Below, piece after piece: positions 16,230 through 25,316 of a DNA stretch of 64,000 nt. Made by a program: the position numbers and the translations under genes. The stretch's first letter is position 1. Every line of letters starts with the position of its first letter. The notes below the pieces were generated by a model, which saw nothing but the letters and a program-made list of their open reading frames with translations, did no database searches and had not been told where the DNA came from. The DNA comes from Pararhodonellum marinum (GTDB lineage: Bacteria; Bacteroidota; Bacteroidia; Cytophagales; Cyclobacteriaceae), in assembly GCF_015354735.1 (NCBI RefSeq), contig NZ_JACEFJ010000002.1, positions 310,001 through 374,000 of the forward strand, in the 5' to 3' direction.

Positions 16230-17933
16230 TCAGAAATCCTTCATCGCATGATGCGCAGCCCTTGCCGCAAAAGCCATATAGGTCAGCGATGGATTTTGGG
16301 TAGCGGTGGAGGTCATGCAGGCCCCGTCAGTGACATATACGTTAGGCACGGAATGGAGCTGGTGGTTGGCATTCAGAAGGGATGTTCTTGGATCCCGGCC
16401 CATTCTGACTCCGCCCATTTCATGGATATCTAAGCCAGGCGCCCTTTTATCATCCCGGGTTTTGATGTTGGTGAAACCGGCTTTTTCGAACATTTCTGTC
16501 ATCTGTTCCAAATAATCCTTTATCATCTTTTCGTCGTTGTCATCATAATCCACATGTACTTTGAGCTGAGGAATGCCCCAAGGGTCTTTTTCATTGGCGT
16601 CCAAAGCCACATAATTGCTTTCTTTGGGGATGGTCTCTCCCATCATGTGGGAGCCCACATGCCATGGACCATATTGGCTAGGGTTGAGTAGGTTTTCTTT
16701 CAGTTCCATGCCTATGCCACTTTGGTCAGCATAGCTTCCTCGGCCAGCACTAAAGCCGGCTGCATAGCCCCTGAGGAAATCAGTTTCCTGTTTGTGAAGA
16801 TTTCTGAATCTTGGGAAATAACCGCTCGTTGGTCTTCCACCTGCGGTGGTATATTCCTGATGTCCTTCATGTTCTGCGGATATCCCTGCCCTGTAATTGT
16901 GAAAAGCCACATATTTTCCCAGCAAGCCATTGTCATTTCCCAATCCATTGGGAAAACGATTGGAAGTGGAGTTCAATAGGATCAAATTGGTATTCAAGGC
17001 GGACGCATTGACAAAAATGACCTCAGCAAAATAGCTTTCTTCCTCTTTGGTATGGGTGTCTATGATGCGGACACCGGTAGCTTTTCCCTTTGCTTCATCA
17101 TAGATGATGGAATGGACTACTGCATCGGTACGCATAGTCAGGTTTCCGGTTCGTTCAGCCCAGGGTAATGTAGAGGCGTTGGCAGAAAAATAGCCTCCAA
17201 ATGGACAACCACGCTGGCAGAGGTTTCGGCTCTGGCATTTGGCTCGGCCTTGCTTTTGGAAATGTTCCAGATTGCCTGTGATGTGGGCACACCGGGCCAA
17301 AATCATGTGGCGATCGTTGCCATAATGCTTTTTGAGCTCTTCTTGAAAATACTGTTCCACGATATTCAGTGGAAAACCAGGGAGAAATTCCCCATCAGGC
17401 AAATGGGCTAATCCGTCCTTGTTGCCTGAGACGCCTGCGAACTTCTCCACATGGCTGTACCACGGGGCAATGTCCCGGTAACGGATGGGCCAGTCTACTG
17501 CGAAGCCATCCCGTGCAGGACCTTCAAAATCAAAGTCTGAAAGCCGTTGTACCTGCCGTGCCCATAGAAGTGATTTACCGCCCACCTGATAGCCTCTGAT
17601 CCAATCAAATGGTTTTTCCTGGACATAAGGGTGTTCCTGATCCTTGACAAAAAAATGGGCAGCATCTTCCCGAAAAGCATAACACCTGCTGGCAATGGGG
17701 TTTTCCTTTTGAATTTCCTGGGTTAACTGTCCCCGGTGGGGAAACTCATAAGGAAGCATGTTGGTGGTGGGGTAATCTTTGATGTGTTTCACATCCTTTC
17801 CCCTTTCAATGACCAGGGTTTTGACCCCATTCTCGCAGAGTTCTTTGGCTGCCCAGCTGCCACTCATTCCGGAACCGATGACGATGGCCTGATAGGTATT
17901 TTCCGCCTGTGCTTTTATATTAAGATTAGCCAT
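16230..17933 (-). CDS. GMC-family oxidoreductase (gluconate 2-dehydrogenase large-subunit type)
   Basis: 567 residues. FAD-binding Rossmann motif VIGSGMSGSWAAKEL with glycines 20, 22 and 25, a mid-region CQRGCPFGGYF cysteine cluster, and the GMC_C block DIHEMGGVRMGRDP ... TATQNPSLTYMAFAA, which supplies the active-site His and Asn. Likely oxidises a sugar or sugar alcohol at the periplasmic face. Its start overlaps the end of the subunit-3 gene by 8 bases. The protein has no obvious signal peptide, whereas its partner has a Tat-like signal, so co-export is plausible. No cytochrome c subunit gene adjoins. Confidence 0.88.
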   Translation of the reverse strand: MANLNIKAQAENTYQAIVIGSGMSGSWAAKELCENGVKTLVIERGKDVKHIKDYPTTNMLPYEFPHRGQLTQEIQKENPIASRCYAFREDAAHFFVKDQEHPYVQEKPFDWIRGYQVGGKSLLWARQVQRLSDFDFEGPARDGFAVDWPIRYRDIAPWYSHVEKFAGVSGNKDGLAHLPDGEFLPGFPLNIVEQYFQEELKKHYGNDRHMILARCAHITGNLEHFQKQGRAKCQSRNLCQRGCPFGGYFSANASTLPWAERTGNLTMRTDAVVHSIIYDEAKGKATGVRIIDTHTKEEESYFAEVIFVNASALNTNLILLNSTSNRFPNGLGNDNGLLGKYVAFHNYRAGISAEHEGHQEYTTAGGRPTSGYFPRFRNLHKQETDFLRGYAAGFSAGRGSYADQSGIGMELKENLLNPSQYGPWHVGSHMMGETIPKESNYVALDANEKDPWGIPQLKVHVDYDDNDEKMIKDYLEQMTEMFEKAGFTNIKTRDDKRAPGLDIHEMGGVRMGRDPRTSLLNANHQLHSVPNVYVTDGACMTSTATQNPSLTYMAFAARAAHHAMKDF

Positions 17934-18480
17934 GGAGCTGTTCGGGATTAAGGTTGGAAATCAGGACAGCCCCTTGGTATGCTCCGGGGATAAGTGAGTA
18001 GGGTTTTACTTCCGTCTGCATGTATTCGGAGCTCATAAAACCTTGAATGGTTAACCTTTTGGTCATGCTCAAAAAAGTGGATAAGTCTTTGTTTTCTTCT
18101 GCTTTGTCCTGAAGTCCGTTCAAAATCAGGCTTTCTCTTTCCGCCTGATCCAAGCGTTGAAATTTTTTCCCTTTGTTGTTTTTGCTGTAGGCCTCAAACC
18201 CATTCAATCCAGTTATAAAGGAGGCCTGTTGCTCTTCTGAGTAACAATCATTGACCATGATGAGAATAAAATCCTGAACAGAAATATCTTGGGCTCCTTT
18301 GATTTTTCCAGGGGGGATAATAGTATCGGCAATTTGAGCAATTAAGGCATTCTGAGATGGCGTGATCTTAAGCTTATCATAAGCCTCTAAGATTTCTTCT
18401 TGGGAAAAATCGCAGGAAGGAACCAAAATCAATCCACCAGAAATCAAAGCCAGGTTTTTCAGGGCAAGTCTTCTGTTCAT
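17926..18480 (-). CDS. Gluconate 2-dehydrogenase subunit 3 family protein
   Basis: 184 residues. N-terminus MNRRLALKNLALISGGL followed by VPSC: a twin-arginine (Tat)-like signal ending in a possible lipobox with Cys near residue 23. The body contains IAQIADTIIPPGKIKGAQD, typical of the small subunit of membrane-bound gluconate or sorbitol dehydrogenases, and a C-terminal helical region. It is first in the operon and overlaps the GMC subunit by 8 bases. It probably carries the large subunit across the membrane and anchors it. Confidence 0.87.
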   Translation of the reverse strand: MNRRLALKNLALISGGLILVPSCDFSQEEILEAYDKLKITPSQNALIAQIADTIIPPGKIKGAQDISVQDFILIMVNDCYSEEQQASFITGLNGFEAYSKNNKGKKFQRLDQAERESLILNGLQDKAEENKDLSTFLSMTKRLTIQGFMSSEYMQTEVKPYSLIPGAYQGAVLISNLNPEQLHG

Positions 18481-18588
18481 GGTCTAATGGGTTTGAGGTC
18501 AATTGGAGGCAAAAGGTAAAATGAAATCATCAATTTTCCCAGAAAATACCCGTTGACCTTTATAAATGAAACGTTAAATGGGAAGAAT

Positions 18589-19659
18589 TCACATGTCTTT
18601 TTCCATTGTCTCTAAAATCAGACCTCTGATTGGAGTCCTATGCGCCATTTGGGCCCGCAGAAAATAGGATTGATTGATGGCTCGATGCAGATTGTGATCT
18701 GCATAATGGATGTTATAATAAATATTGCCATTGAGGTAATCAGCCAGAAACCTCAATCCCATGATGTAGGTCATCATCTCACCTCCGAATGAAAGGGACA
18801 GAATTTCCTCTTTTGTCATGAAGTCTTTGCCGACCTTCAAGAAACCTTTTAACAAGGCTTCAAACGTAGAAAGATCAAAATGTATGTCTTTCCAAGTTTG
18901 GGAGTTTTCATCCACAGTGCAACAGACAGTCCTTACCAAATCACCGAAATCAAACAGGCAAAGACCAGGCATAATCGTGTCAAGGTCAATCAGGGCCTCA
19001 ACTTTGGTAAAGTCCTCTGAAAAAATAAGGTTATTGATCTTGGTATCATTGTGAGTCACCCGCAGCGGAAGATCCATCATAAACTGTTTGTACCGGGCGA
19101 CAAGTTCTTTTTGATCCAAATAGAAGCGCACTAAGTTTTCCAATTCATCATTGAAATCCACTTGAGTAATGCCAATGGCAGTTTCCAATTGCTGATACCG
19201 GAGTTGGAGGTCATGAAACCCAGGAATTATTTCTGCCATTTCTTTCACATCAATCCCACTACAGGCCTTGATGAAAGCAGCAAAGGCTTCTGCGGAAAGG
19301 GAAGCTTCCAGATTTGAATGGACTTGTGGAATGCATTGGCCATGAACAAAAGGATAGAGCCTGAACAGCTGATCCCCAAGCTTACTGAATAGTTCTCCAT
19401 CAACATTTCGAATAGGCAGGGGTAGTTGAAAATCCAAATCCTTCAGGTTTGCTTTAGACATCACCATATTTTGGTTATTGGCTATTCGGTGGTATTGGGG
19501 GAACACTTTCTGATTGAATTCCTGGAGAATGAATTTCCGATCACCTATTCTCAACATGTAGGTATGGTGGATATGGCCACCTCCGTACTTATCTATCTCA
19601 AAGGGAGTTTCTTTGTCTAGACGATAAGCATTTAACAGGATCTTTGGGTCCAATTTCAT
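18589..19659 (-). CDS. NahK-like phosphotransferase (sugar kinase)
   Basis: 356 residues in the aminoglycoside phosphotransferase (APH) fold. Visible: the nucleotide-loop region GGGHIHHTYML (about 26-36), the Brenner motif THNDTKINNLIF with Asp205, and the metal-binding ALIDLDTIMPG. This spacing matches N-acetylhexosamine 1-kinase (NahK), which phosphorylates GlcNAc or GalNAc at C1. Other small-molecule targets are possible. It is divergent from a sodium/solute symporter, fitting a sugar uptake and phosphorylation pair. Single gene, 295 bases from the symporter start. Confidence 0.8.
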   Translation of the reverse strand: MKLDPKILLNAYRLDKETPFEIDKYGGGHIHHTYMLRIGDRKFILQEFNQKVFPQYHRIANNQNMVMSKANLKDLDFQLPLPIRNVDGELFSKLGDQLFRLYPFVHGQCIPQVHSNLEASLSAEAFAAFIKACSGIDVKEMAEIIPGFHDLQLRYQQLETAIGITQVDFNDELENLVRFYLDQKELVARYKQFMMDLPLRVTHNDTKINNLIFSEDFTKVEALIDLDTIMPGLCLFDFGDLVRTVCCTVDENSQTWKDIHFDLSTFEALLKGFLKVGKDFMTKEEILSLSFGGEMMTYIMGLRFLADYLNGNIYYNIHYADHNLHRAINQSYFLRAQMAHRTPIRGLILETMEKDM

Positions 19660-19954
19660 CTAATTTCTATACTTTACTTATTGTAAGTTGCCTGACATTA
19701 CGGCAATTTCTGAAATATTCAAAGGGTTGATCAAGCCTTTATTTTTGTCTTTGAGGATTTACTTTTTAGAAATCAAAAACGATTTTTTAAAGATAATGAT
19801 AAAAAAATGATAGATGCATTACACAAAAGAATTCAGTTGTTATTAGAATTTATTAGAAAAGTATATATTGCTAAGGATAAAATTTTCAATAACTTTAAGT
19901 TCATTGTTACCAAAAACCCAAGTTTCCTAATTCAAAACCAAGACAGCCAAGCAC
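19660..19954. other. Divergent regulatory region without a recognised gene
   Basis: AT-rich intergenic stretch between the divergent NahK-like kinase and the symporter. A 55-residue open frame at 19807-19974 overlaps the symporter start and looks like chance. No repeat or riboswitch was recognised. The promoters of both genes must lie here. Confidence 0.4.
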
Positions 19955-21730
19955 ATGAATATATCCATGATTGATTGGGGCATCATCATCGCATTTTTTG
20001 TCATTTCGATGTTGATTGGCCTTTATGCATCCCGAACTGCCGGAAAGAGTTCAAAAGAATTTTTTCTTTCCGGTCGAAATATGCCATGGTGGCTTTTGGG
20101 GGTTTCCATGGTGGCGACCACCTTTTCTGCTGACACCCCGAATCTGGTAACTGACATTGTAAGAAAGGACGGCGTTTCCGGAAACTGGGTGTGGTGGGCA
20201 TTTCTGCTTACAGGAATGTTAACAGTTTTTGTCTATGCCAAATTGTGGAGGCGCTCTGAGGTCACGACTGATCTGGAATTCTATGAAATAAGGTATGGAG
20301 GCAAGCCTGCAGCATTTCTGAGGGCATTTAGAGCTTTGTATTTAGGTGTTTTTTTTAATGTGGTGATCATGGCCACGGTATCTCTTGCCGCCATCAAAAT
20401 CGGTGGGGTGATGCTGGGACTCAAGCCATATGAAACCTTGTTACTGGCATCGATCGTCACGGTGATTTATTCCTCTCTAGGTGGATTGAAAGGCGTTCTG
20501 CTGACTGATTTCTTCCAGTTTTTCATTGCGATGATCGGGGCTTTCGGGGCAGCCTATTACATCTTGGATTTGCCTGAAATAGGATCCTTAAGCAATCTTT
20601 TGACCCACCCGGAAGTATCCACCAAACTATCTTTTTTACCGGATTTTGATGATTGGAACACGGTGGTTCCTTTATTGATCATGCCCTTGGCCATACAGTG
20701 GTGGGCTACTTGGTATCCAGGAGCCGAGCCTGGTGGAGGAGGTTATATTGCCCAGCGGATGCTTTCTGCAAAAGACGAAAAAAATGCAATTGGCGCTACG
20801 CTATTTTTCAACATTGCTCATTATGCGCTGAGGCCATGGCCATGGATCATCATTGCCTTGGCATCCATAATAGTCTTTCCTCAAATCAGTGACTTGCAGG
20901 AAGCTTTTCCCCATATGCCGGCGGATAAACTGGGAGATGACCTGGCCTACTCTGCCATGTTGACTTTCTTGCCAACCGGTCTGATCGGTATAGTTCTGGC
21001 ATCTTTGATCGCAGCCGTGATGTCTACTTTATCCACCCATTTGAATTGGGGATCTTCATATGTCGTCAATGATTTTTACCTGAGGTTCTTAAAACCGGAA
21101 GCGAGCGAAAAAGAACTGGTGGCGGTGGGCCGGATCTCCACGGTTACGCTGATGGTATTGGCTGCTTTTCTGGCCTTGGCTCTATCCAATGCTTTGGAAG
21201 CGTTCAATATCCTTCTTCAAATAGGTGCAGGAACAGGATTGATTTTTATTCTGAGGTGGTTTTGGTGGCGCATCAATGCCTATACAGAAATTTCTGCCAT
21301 GATTGTGTCATTTATCATTGCCATATTTTTTGAAACCATCAATCCTAAAATCAACCTGATCGATATCCCGGTAGGCCAAGAATATTTAAAACTGCTCTAC
21401 GGTGTTGGTCTTACTACTGCTACCTGGCTGTTGGTTACTTTTCTCACTGCGCCGGAAAAAGACGCCGTATTGTTGTCCTTCTACAGAAAAGTGAGACCGG
21501 CAGCCTTTGGTTGGAACAAAGTTCTCGTGCGATATCCGGAAGAAAAGGTCGAGCAGGGTAGTTTACCCCTTGAAATAGGCCTGATGTTGGTGGCCTCCAT
21601 CATGGTTTACGCTGCCTTGTTTGCAACTGGTTTTTGGTTATACGGAAAAGTGGAGATGGCCATTGTATCCACATTGGTGGCCCTGACTGGTGGATTTATT
21701 GTCTTAAAATCCTGGAAAAAACTGAGATAA
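19955..21730 (+). CDS. Sodium:solute symporter family protein
   Basis: 591 residues and about 13-14 hydrophobic segments spread over the whole length, beginning with DWGIIIAFFVISMLIGLYASR. The SSS-family pattern GKSSKEFFLSGRNMPWWLLG (about 31-50) and the sodium-site region SLIAAVMSTLSTHLNWGSSY are seen. Imports a small solute with Na+. The substrate is probably a sugar or amino sugar, judged only from the divergent NahK-like kinase. A strong hairpin terminator follows the stop codon. Confidence 0.9.
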   Translation: MNISMIDWGIIIAFFVISMLIGLYASRTAGKSSKEFFLSGRNMPWWLLGVSMVATTFSADTPNLVTDIVRKDGVSGNWVWWAFLLTGMLTVFVYAKLWRRSEVTTDLEFYEIRYGGKPAAFLRAFRALYLGVFFNVVIMATVSLAAIKIGGVMLGLKPYETLLLASIVTVIYSSLGGLKGVLLTDFFQFFIAMIGAFGAAYYILDLPEIGSLSNLLTHPEVSTKLSFLPDFDDWNTVVPLLIMPLAIQWWATWYPGAEPGGGGYIAQRMLSAKDEKNAIGATLFFNIAHYALRPWPWIIIALASIIVFPQISDLQEAFPHMPADKLGDDLAYSAMLTFLPTGLIGIVLASLIAAVMSTLSTHLNWGSSYVVNDFYLRFLKPEASEKELVAVGRISTVTLMVLAAFLALALSNALEAFNILLQIGAGTGLIFILRWFWWRINAYTEISAMIVSFIIAIFFETINPKINLIDIPVGQEYLKLLYGVGLTTATWLLVTFLTAPEKDAVLLSFYRKVRPAAFGWNKVLVRYPEEKVEQGSLPLEIGLMLVASIMVYAALFATGFWLYGKVEMAIVSTLVALTGGFIVLKSWKKLR

Positions 21731-21742
21731 AATGGAATAAAA

Positions 21743-21774
21743 CAATAGGGGCACCGATTTAAGTGCCCCTATTG
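21743..21774. terminator. Bidirectional hairpin between symporter and purE
   Basis: Perfect 12-bp stem CAATAGGGGCAC (21743-21754) with GTGCCCCTATTG (21763-21774), loop of 8 bases, between two convergent genes. Confidence 0.75.
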
Positions 21775-21807
21775 AATATCAAATTAGTAATCTTTATCTA
21801 GGGAAAT

Positions 21808-22323
21808 TTACCGATCCAAAGCAGCCTTCCAGCCCTTGGTTTCAATTTCATTGGCGGAAGATTCCACTTTTTCTTTCAGGGCGGACTTGAACTTTTCCAA
21901 GGCATCGGCTATCTTCTCCTCATACGCACCAACGATAGAAGCAGCTAAAATGCCGGCATTTCTCCCCCCATCAAGGGCAACGGTGGCCACTGGAATTCCT
22001 GCAGGCATCTGTAAAATGGAAAGAATGCTGTCCCAGCCATCGATAGAATTCGAAGATTTCACAGGTACTCCGATGACCGGTAGGGTAGTCAATGAGGCTA
22101 CCATGCCAGGCAGGTGCGCCGCTCCACCGGCTCCTGCAATAATGGCTTTGAAACCATTTTTTCGGGCATTTTCCGCATATTCAAGCATCCTGTGAGGCGT
22201 TCTGTGTGCAGAAACAATGGTCAATTCATAACTTACTCCCAACTCTTCCAATACCTTGGCTGCTTCTGACATGACCGGAAGATCGGAGGTACTACCCATG
22301 ATGATTCCAACGGATTTACTCAT
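21808..22323 (-). CDS. purE: N5-carboxyaminoimidazole ribonucleotide mutase
   Basis: 171 residues. Catalyses N5-CAIR to CAIR in purine synthesis. Class I PurE signature: VGIIMGSTSDLPVM (5-18), ELTIVSAHRTPHRM with the catalytic His region, and AIIAGAGGAAHLPGMVAS. The C-terminal tail of about 15 residues is lysine/glutamate-rich. The start overlaps the end of purK by 4 bases, so the two are translationally coupled, as their sequential reactions suggest. Confidence 0.97.
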   Translation of the reverse strand: MSKSVGIIMGSTSDLPVMSEAAKVLEELGVSYELTIVSAHRTPHRMLEYAENARKNGFKAIIAGAGGAAHLPGMVASLTTLPVIGVPVKSSNSIDGWDSILSILQMPAGIPVATVALDGGRNAGILAASIVGAYEEKIADALEKFKSALKEKVESSANEIETKGWKAALDR

Positions 22324-23462
22324 ATGGCTTTGATTTTTAATATTTTTTTGATTTCCATCGCTCTGGATTTTAGTAGTTGCATGTCCTCATCCAAGATGGT
22401 GACATGCCCCATTTTTCTGAAAGGTTTGGTGATTTTTTTGCCATAAAGGTGAACATAGACCCCCTTCTGCGTCAGCACTTCATCCAACCCCTCAACATAG
22501 GCCTCACCCTGGTGATCAGGCTCTCCCAAAAGATTGATCATGGCAGCGGGTATCCGCAAACTTGTATCACCTAGTGGCATTCCCATAACGGCACGTAGGT
22601 GTTGCTCAAACTGAGAGGTATAATTAGCTTCAATGCTATGGTGTCCACTGTTATGGGGACGCGGAGCAATCTCGTTGACGAGGATTTCTCGGTCTTTGGT
22701 GACAAACATTTCCACTGCCAATAAGCCTATCATATCTAGTTTTTGGATCAGATTTATGGCGATGTCCACCGCTTTTTTCTCTAAGGAATCCTCAAGGCCG
22801 GAAGGCGCGAATAGAAATTCAACCAAGTTTGCAGTAGGATGAAATTCACAGGCCACCGCAGGGAAAGCTTTACACGCCCCCTGTTCATTTTGGGCCACAA
22901 TCACTGAAATCTCCAATTCAAAATCCACCAGTTTTTCCAAAAGGCCAGGGGCATCAAAGGCTTTGTCCAAGTCCTGGCTTACTCTGATGATCTGCACTCC
23001 TCTCCCATCGTACCCTTCTCTCCCCAATTTATGGACAGCAGGCAAAAAAGGAATGTGTTTGGCTACATCAGCCTTGGTTTCAGTAAGATGAAAAGGAGCC
23101 GTTGGAATTTGATTGTCCTTATAGAATTGCTTTTGTTTCCGCTTGTCCTGTATGAGTTCAATGACATGTGGTTGGGGAAATACTTTTTTGCCCTCCTTTT
23201 CCAAAACTTTCAGGGCATCAGTATTTACATTTTCTATTTCAATGGTAATGATGTCACAGGCCTGACCGAAAGCGTAAACCGTATCAAAATCCCTGATATT
23301 ACCCTGTGTGAAATTAGCTACCAAATGTCTACAGGGGGCATCGGGGTCAGGGTCCAGGACATGAATGTTGGTGTTGTAATTGATGGCAGCCTGTATGACC
23401 ATCCGACCCAATTGACCCCCGCCAAGAATTCCTAAGGTTTGATTTTGGTGATGCTGTTGCAC
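22320..23462 (-). CDS. purK: 5-(carboxyamino)imidazole ribonucleotide synthase
   Basis: 380 residues, ATP-grasp fold. Makes N5-CAIR from AIR, bicarbonate and ATP. Visible: N-terminal LGILGGGQLGRM (about 10-21), HKLGREGYDGRGVQ, EISVIVAQNEQG and the metal site VNEIAPRPHNSGH. First gene of the purK-purE pair; the 140 bases upstream are AT-rich and must hold the promoter, but I see no clean box. Confidence 0.97.
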   Translation of the reverse strand: MQQHHQNQTLGILGGGQLGRMVIQAAINYNTNIHVLDPDPDAPCRHLVANFTQGNIRDFDTVYAFGQACDIITIEIENVNTDALKVLEKEGKKVFPQPHVIELIQDKRKQKQFYKDNQIPTAPFHLTETKADVAKHIPFLPAVHKLGREGYDGRGVQIIRVSQDLDKAFDAPGLLEKLVDFELEISVIVAQNEQGACKAFPAVACEFHPTANLVEFLFAPSGLEDSLEKKAVDIAINLIQKLDMIGLLAVEMFVTKDREILVNEIAPRPHNSGHHSIEANYTSQFEQHLRAVMGMPLGDTSLRIPAAMINLLGEPDHQGEAYVEGLDEVLTQKGVYVHLYGKKITKPFRKMGHVTILDEDMQLLKSRAMEIKKILKIKAI

Positions 23463-23573
23463 GCAGTAAAAATGTTATAGATGAAGGGGTAAAATTAAGA
23501 TAATTAAGGCATTTTATGCAAAAGAAATAAAATTGCTCGATGAAAATCGACTGCCTTTCAAAAAAACAAAGGT

Positions 23574-23598
23574 AAAAAAAAGCTCCCCGAGGGGAGCT
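23574..23598 (-). terminator. Terminator of the small membrane-protein gene
   Basis: Palindrome AGCTCCCCGAGGGGAGCT (23581-23598) followed on the minus strand by seven or more T. It lies 5 bases past the stop codon of the 50-residue gene. Confidence 0.88.
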
Positions 23599-23603
23599 TA
23601 TGT

Positions 23604-23756
23604 TTAAACGGGTCGACCGCTGATTAATCGGAACAGGATGGCTATGACCGCCAGTACCAGTAAGATGTGGATCAAGCCACCTACACTGTAGACAAAGAAT
23701 CCAAGTAACCATCCGATTACAAGGATAAAGGCGATAAAATACAATAAAGAGCTCAT
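23604..23756 (-). CDS. Small lmo0937-type (DUF5670) membrane protein
   Basis: 50 residues, start MSSLLYFIAFILVIGWLLGF, end LFRLISGRPV. Two hydrophobic helices (about 4-22 and 27-43) joined by a short FVYSVGGLIH linker. This matches the very small, widespread lmo0937-family membrane proteins (DUF5670), often stress-induced, with unknown role. It has its own strong terminator, which supports real expression. Upstream 23757-24043 holds no other gene. Confidence 0.85.
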   Translation of the reverse strand: MSSLLYFIAFILVIGWLLGFFVYSVGGLIHILLVLAVIAILFRLISGRPV

Positions 23757-24043
23757 AATTAATTGGTTTAGTGGTTAATAGATATATAATCTATTGAAAA
23801 CAATCTTTGTGCCATATGAAAACAAATCTCTGAAAAATTAAAATAGGAATATGTTTTCTATGTTTTATTATATGTATTTATGGAAATAAATCTGATCAAA
23901 ACTGAAATTTATGAGATGATTTTCGCCAATTACTGACCTTTTTTTTCCAAAATCTTTAATTTTTTGAAAAAAATGGAAAAATCACGCTGCGAAAGAAACT
24001 TCTGAGCAGAAAAAGGCCTTATTTAGCGTAAAAACCTCGAAAC

Positions 24044-24646
24044 ATGGAAAGACCGGATTTTAATAGCGCAGAAATCAACAAAATCATACGACACCGAAGA
24101 TCGATGTTTGTAGCTCAATTCAAGGAAAATGATCCGGTGGAGGATGAAATCATTCATCAGCTTCTTGAAAATGCCAACTGGGCTCCAACACACAAGATGA
24201 CTGAACCCTGGAGATTTGTGGTTTTTACAGGAGATGGCTTACATAAATTTTCTACCCTACAGGCGTCCTTGTATAAAGAAAGATCTGAGAAAGCAGGAAA
24301 CTTTATACAGGCTACCTACGAAAAATTAAGAGATAACCCCTTAAAGGCTTCCCATATCATTGCCATTATCTTAAAACGAGACCTGAAGGCCGGATTGCCT
24401 TTAATGGAGGAGATTGCATCTGTGTCCATGGCTGTGCAGAATATGTACCTCACCGCAAGCGCATATGGTTTGGCGGCCTACTGGGGAACCGGCGGGTTAA
24501 CCTTTTGGCCAGAGGCCAGGCCCTATTTTGAATTGGAGGAGGAAGATATGTTGATGGGTTTCTTTTATGTGGCCAAACCTGCCATTGACAGGTGGCCTGA
24601 AGGGAAGAGAAAACCTCTTGAAGACAAAGTAGCATGGGTAAGGTAG
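24044..24646 (+). CDS. Nitroreductase-family FMN oxidoreductase
   Basis: 200 residues. N-terminal IIRHRRSMFVAQF matches the FMN-binding RRS-type motif, followed by LLENANWAPTHKMTEPWRF and the C-terminal GLAAYWGTGGL. These are features of small dimeric NAD(P)H nitroreductases such as YdjA/TdsD-type proteins. The substrate is unknown. It stands alone, 87 bases before gldD. Confidence 0.87.
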   Translation: MERPDFNSAEINKIIRHRRSMFVAQFKENDPVEDEIIHQLLENANWAPTHKMTEPWRFVVFTGDGLHKFSTLQASLYKERSEKAGNFIQATYEKLRDNPLKASHIIAIILKRDLKAGLPLMEEIASVSMAVQNMYLTASAYGLAAYWGTGGLTFWPEARPYFELEEEDMLMGFFYVAKPAIDRWPEGKRKPLEDKVAWVR

Positions 24647-24733
24647 GTTTTTGAAGGAGAGGGATTTTTTGTTTCAACCTTAATCTGCCAATTTTAACCA
24701 GCTAATTCCATCCAAATGTATAACTTTGGAGTC

Positions 24734-25312
24734 ATGTGGAAAAGTAAAGTGTTTGCCTTAGGCTTCATCCTTTCGATGTGTGGATGTGGAGCTGATTATC
24801 TGCCCAAACCGAAAGGGTTTAATAGGATCGATTTGCCGGAGCGGGAGTTTACACCACTTAAGGAAAACCATCCTTTTGTGTTTGAGCATTCAGTACATGG
24901 ACTTGTAGAGCCGGATACTTTCAACAAAGCGGAAAAGGACTGGATCAATTTGAATTACCAAGCCCTTGACGCTAAGGTACATCTCACATACAAGCCCATC
25001 GATGGTCAGCAAGCTACCCTAAAGGCCTATTTGGAAGACGCCTTTACCCTGACAGCCAAACATCAAATCAAAGCGTATGGCATTGAGGAAGGTATTGTCG
25101 TAACTCCTAATGGCTACACGGGCGTGGTGGCCGAGCTGAGTGGAGAGGTGCCTACACAATTTCAGTTTGTGGTGACGGACTCCACCAAGAATTTTCTCAG
25201 AGGAGCCCTATATTTTAATACAGCAGTCAAAAATGATTCCTTGGAGCCCATTATTGAATACATCAAATTGGACCTGATGCACCTGATCAATACCGTGGAA
25301 TTTCGAAATTGA
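24734..25312 (+). CDS. gldD: Gliding-motility lipoprotein GldD
   Basis: About 192 residues from the chosen ATG; an ATG at 24716 would add six residues ahead of the signal. The lipoprotein signal is MWKSKVFALGFILSMCGC. The next block, ADYLPKPKGFNRIDLP, is diagnostic of GldD, as are FEHS and the TPNGYTGVVAELSGEVPTQ stretch. GldD is essential for gliding and type IX secretion in Flavobacterium; in Cytophagales it is often kept even where gliding is not obvious. Located in the envelope. Confidence 0.92.
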   Translation: MWKSKVFALGFILSMCGCGADYLPKPKGFNRIDLPEREFTPLKENHPFVFEHSVHGLVEPDTFNKAEKDWINLNYQALDAKVHLTYKPIDGQQATLKAYLEDAFTLTAKHQIKAYGIEEGIVVTPNGYTGVVAELSGEVPTQFQFVVTDSTKNFLRGALYFNTAVKNDSLEPIIEYIKLDLMHLINTVEFRN

Positions 25313-25316
25313 TGTC

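Noticed and set aside
19807-19974. 55-residue frame before the symporter
   Set aside because: Runs 20 bases into the symporter gene in a different frame, low-complexity Lys/Ile/Phe composition, no terminator or homology features.
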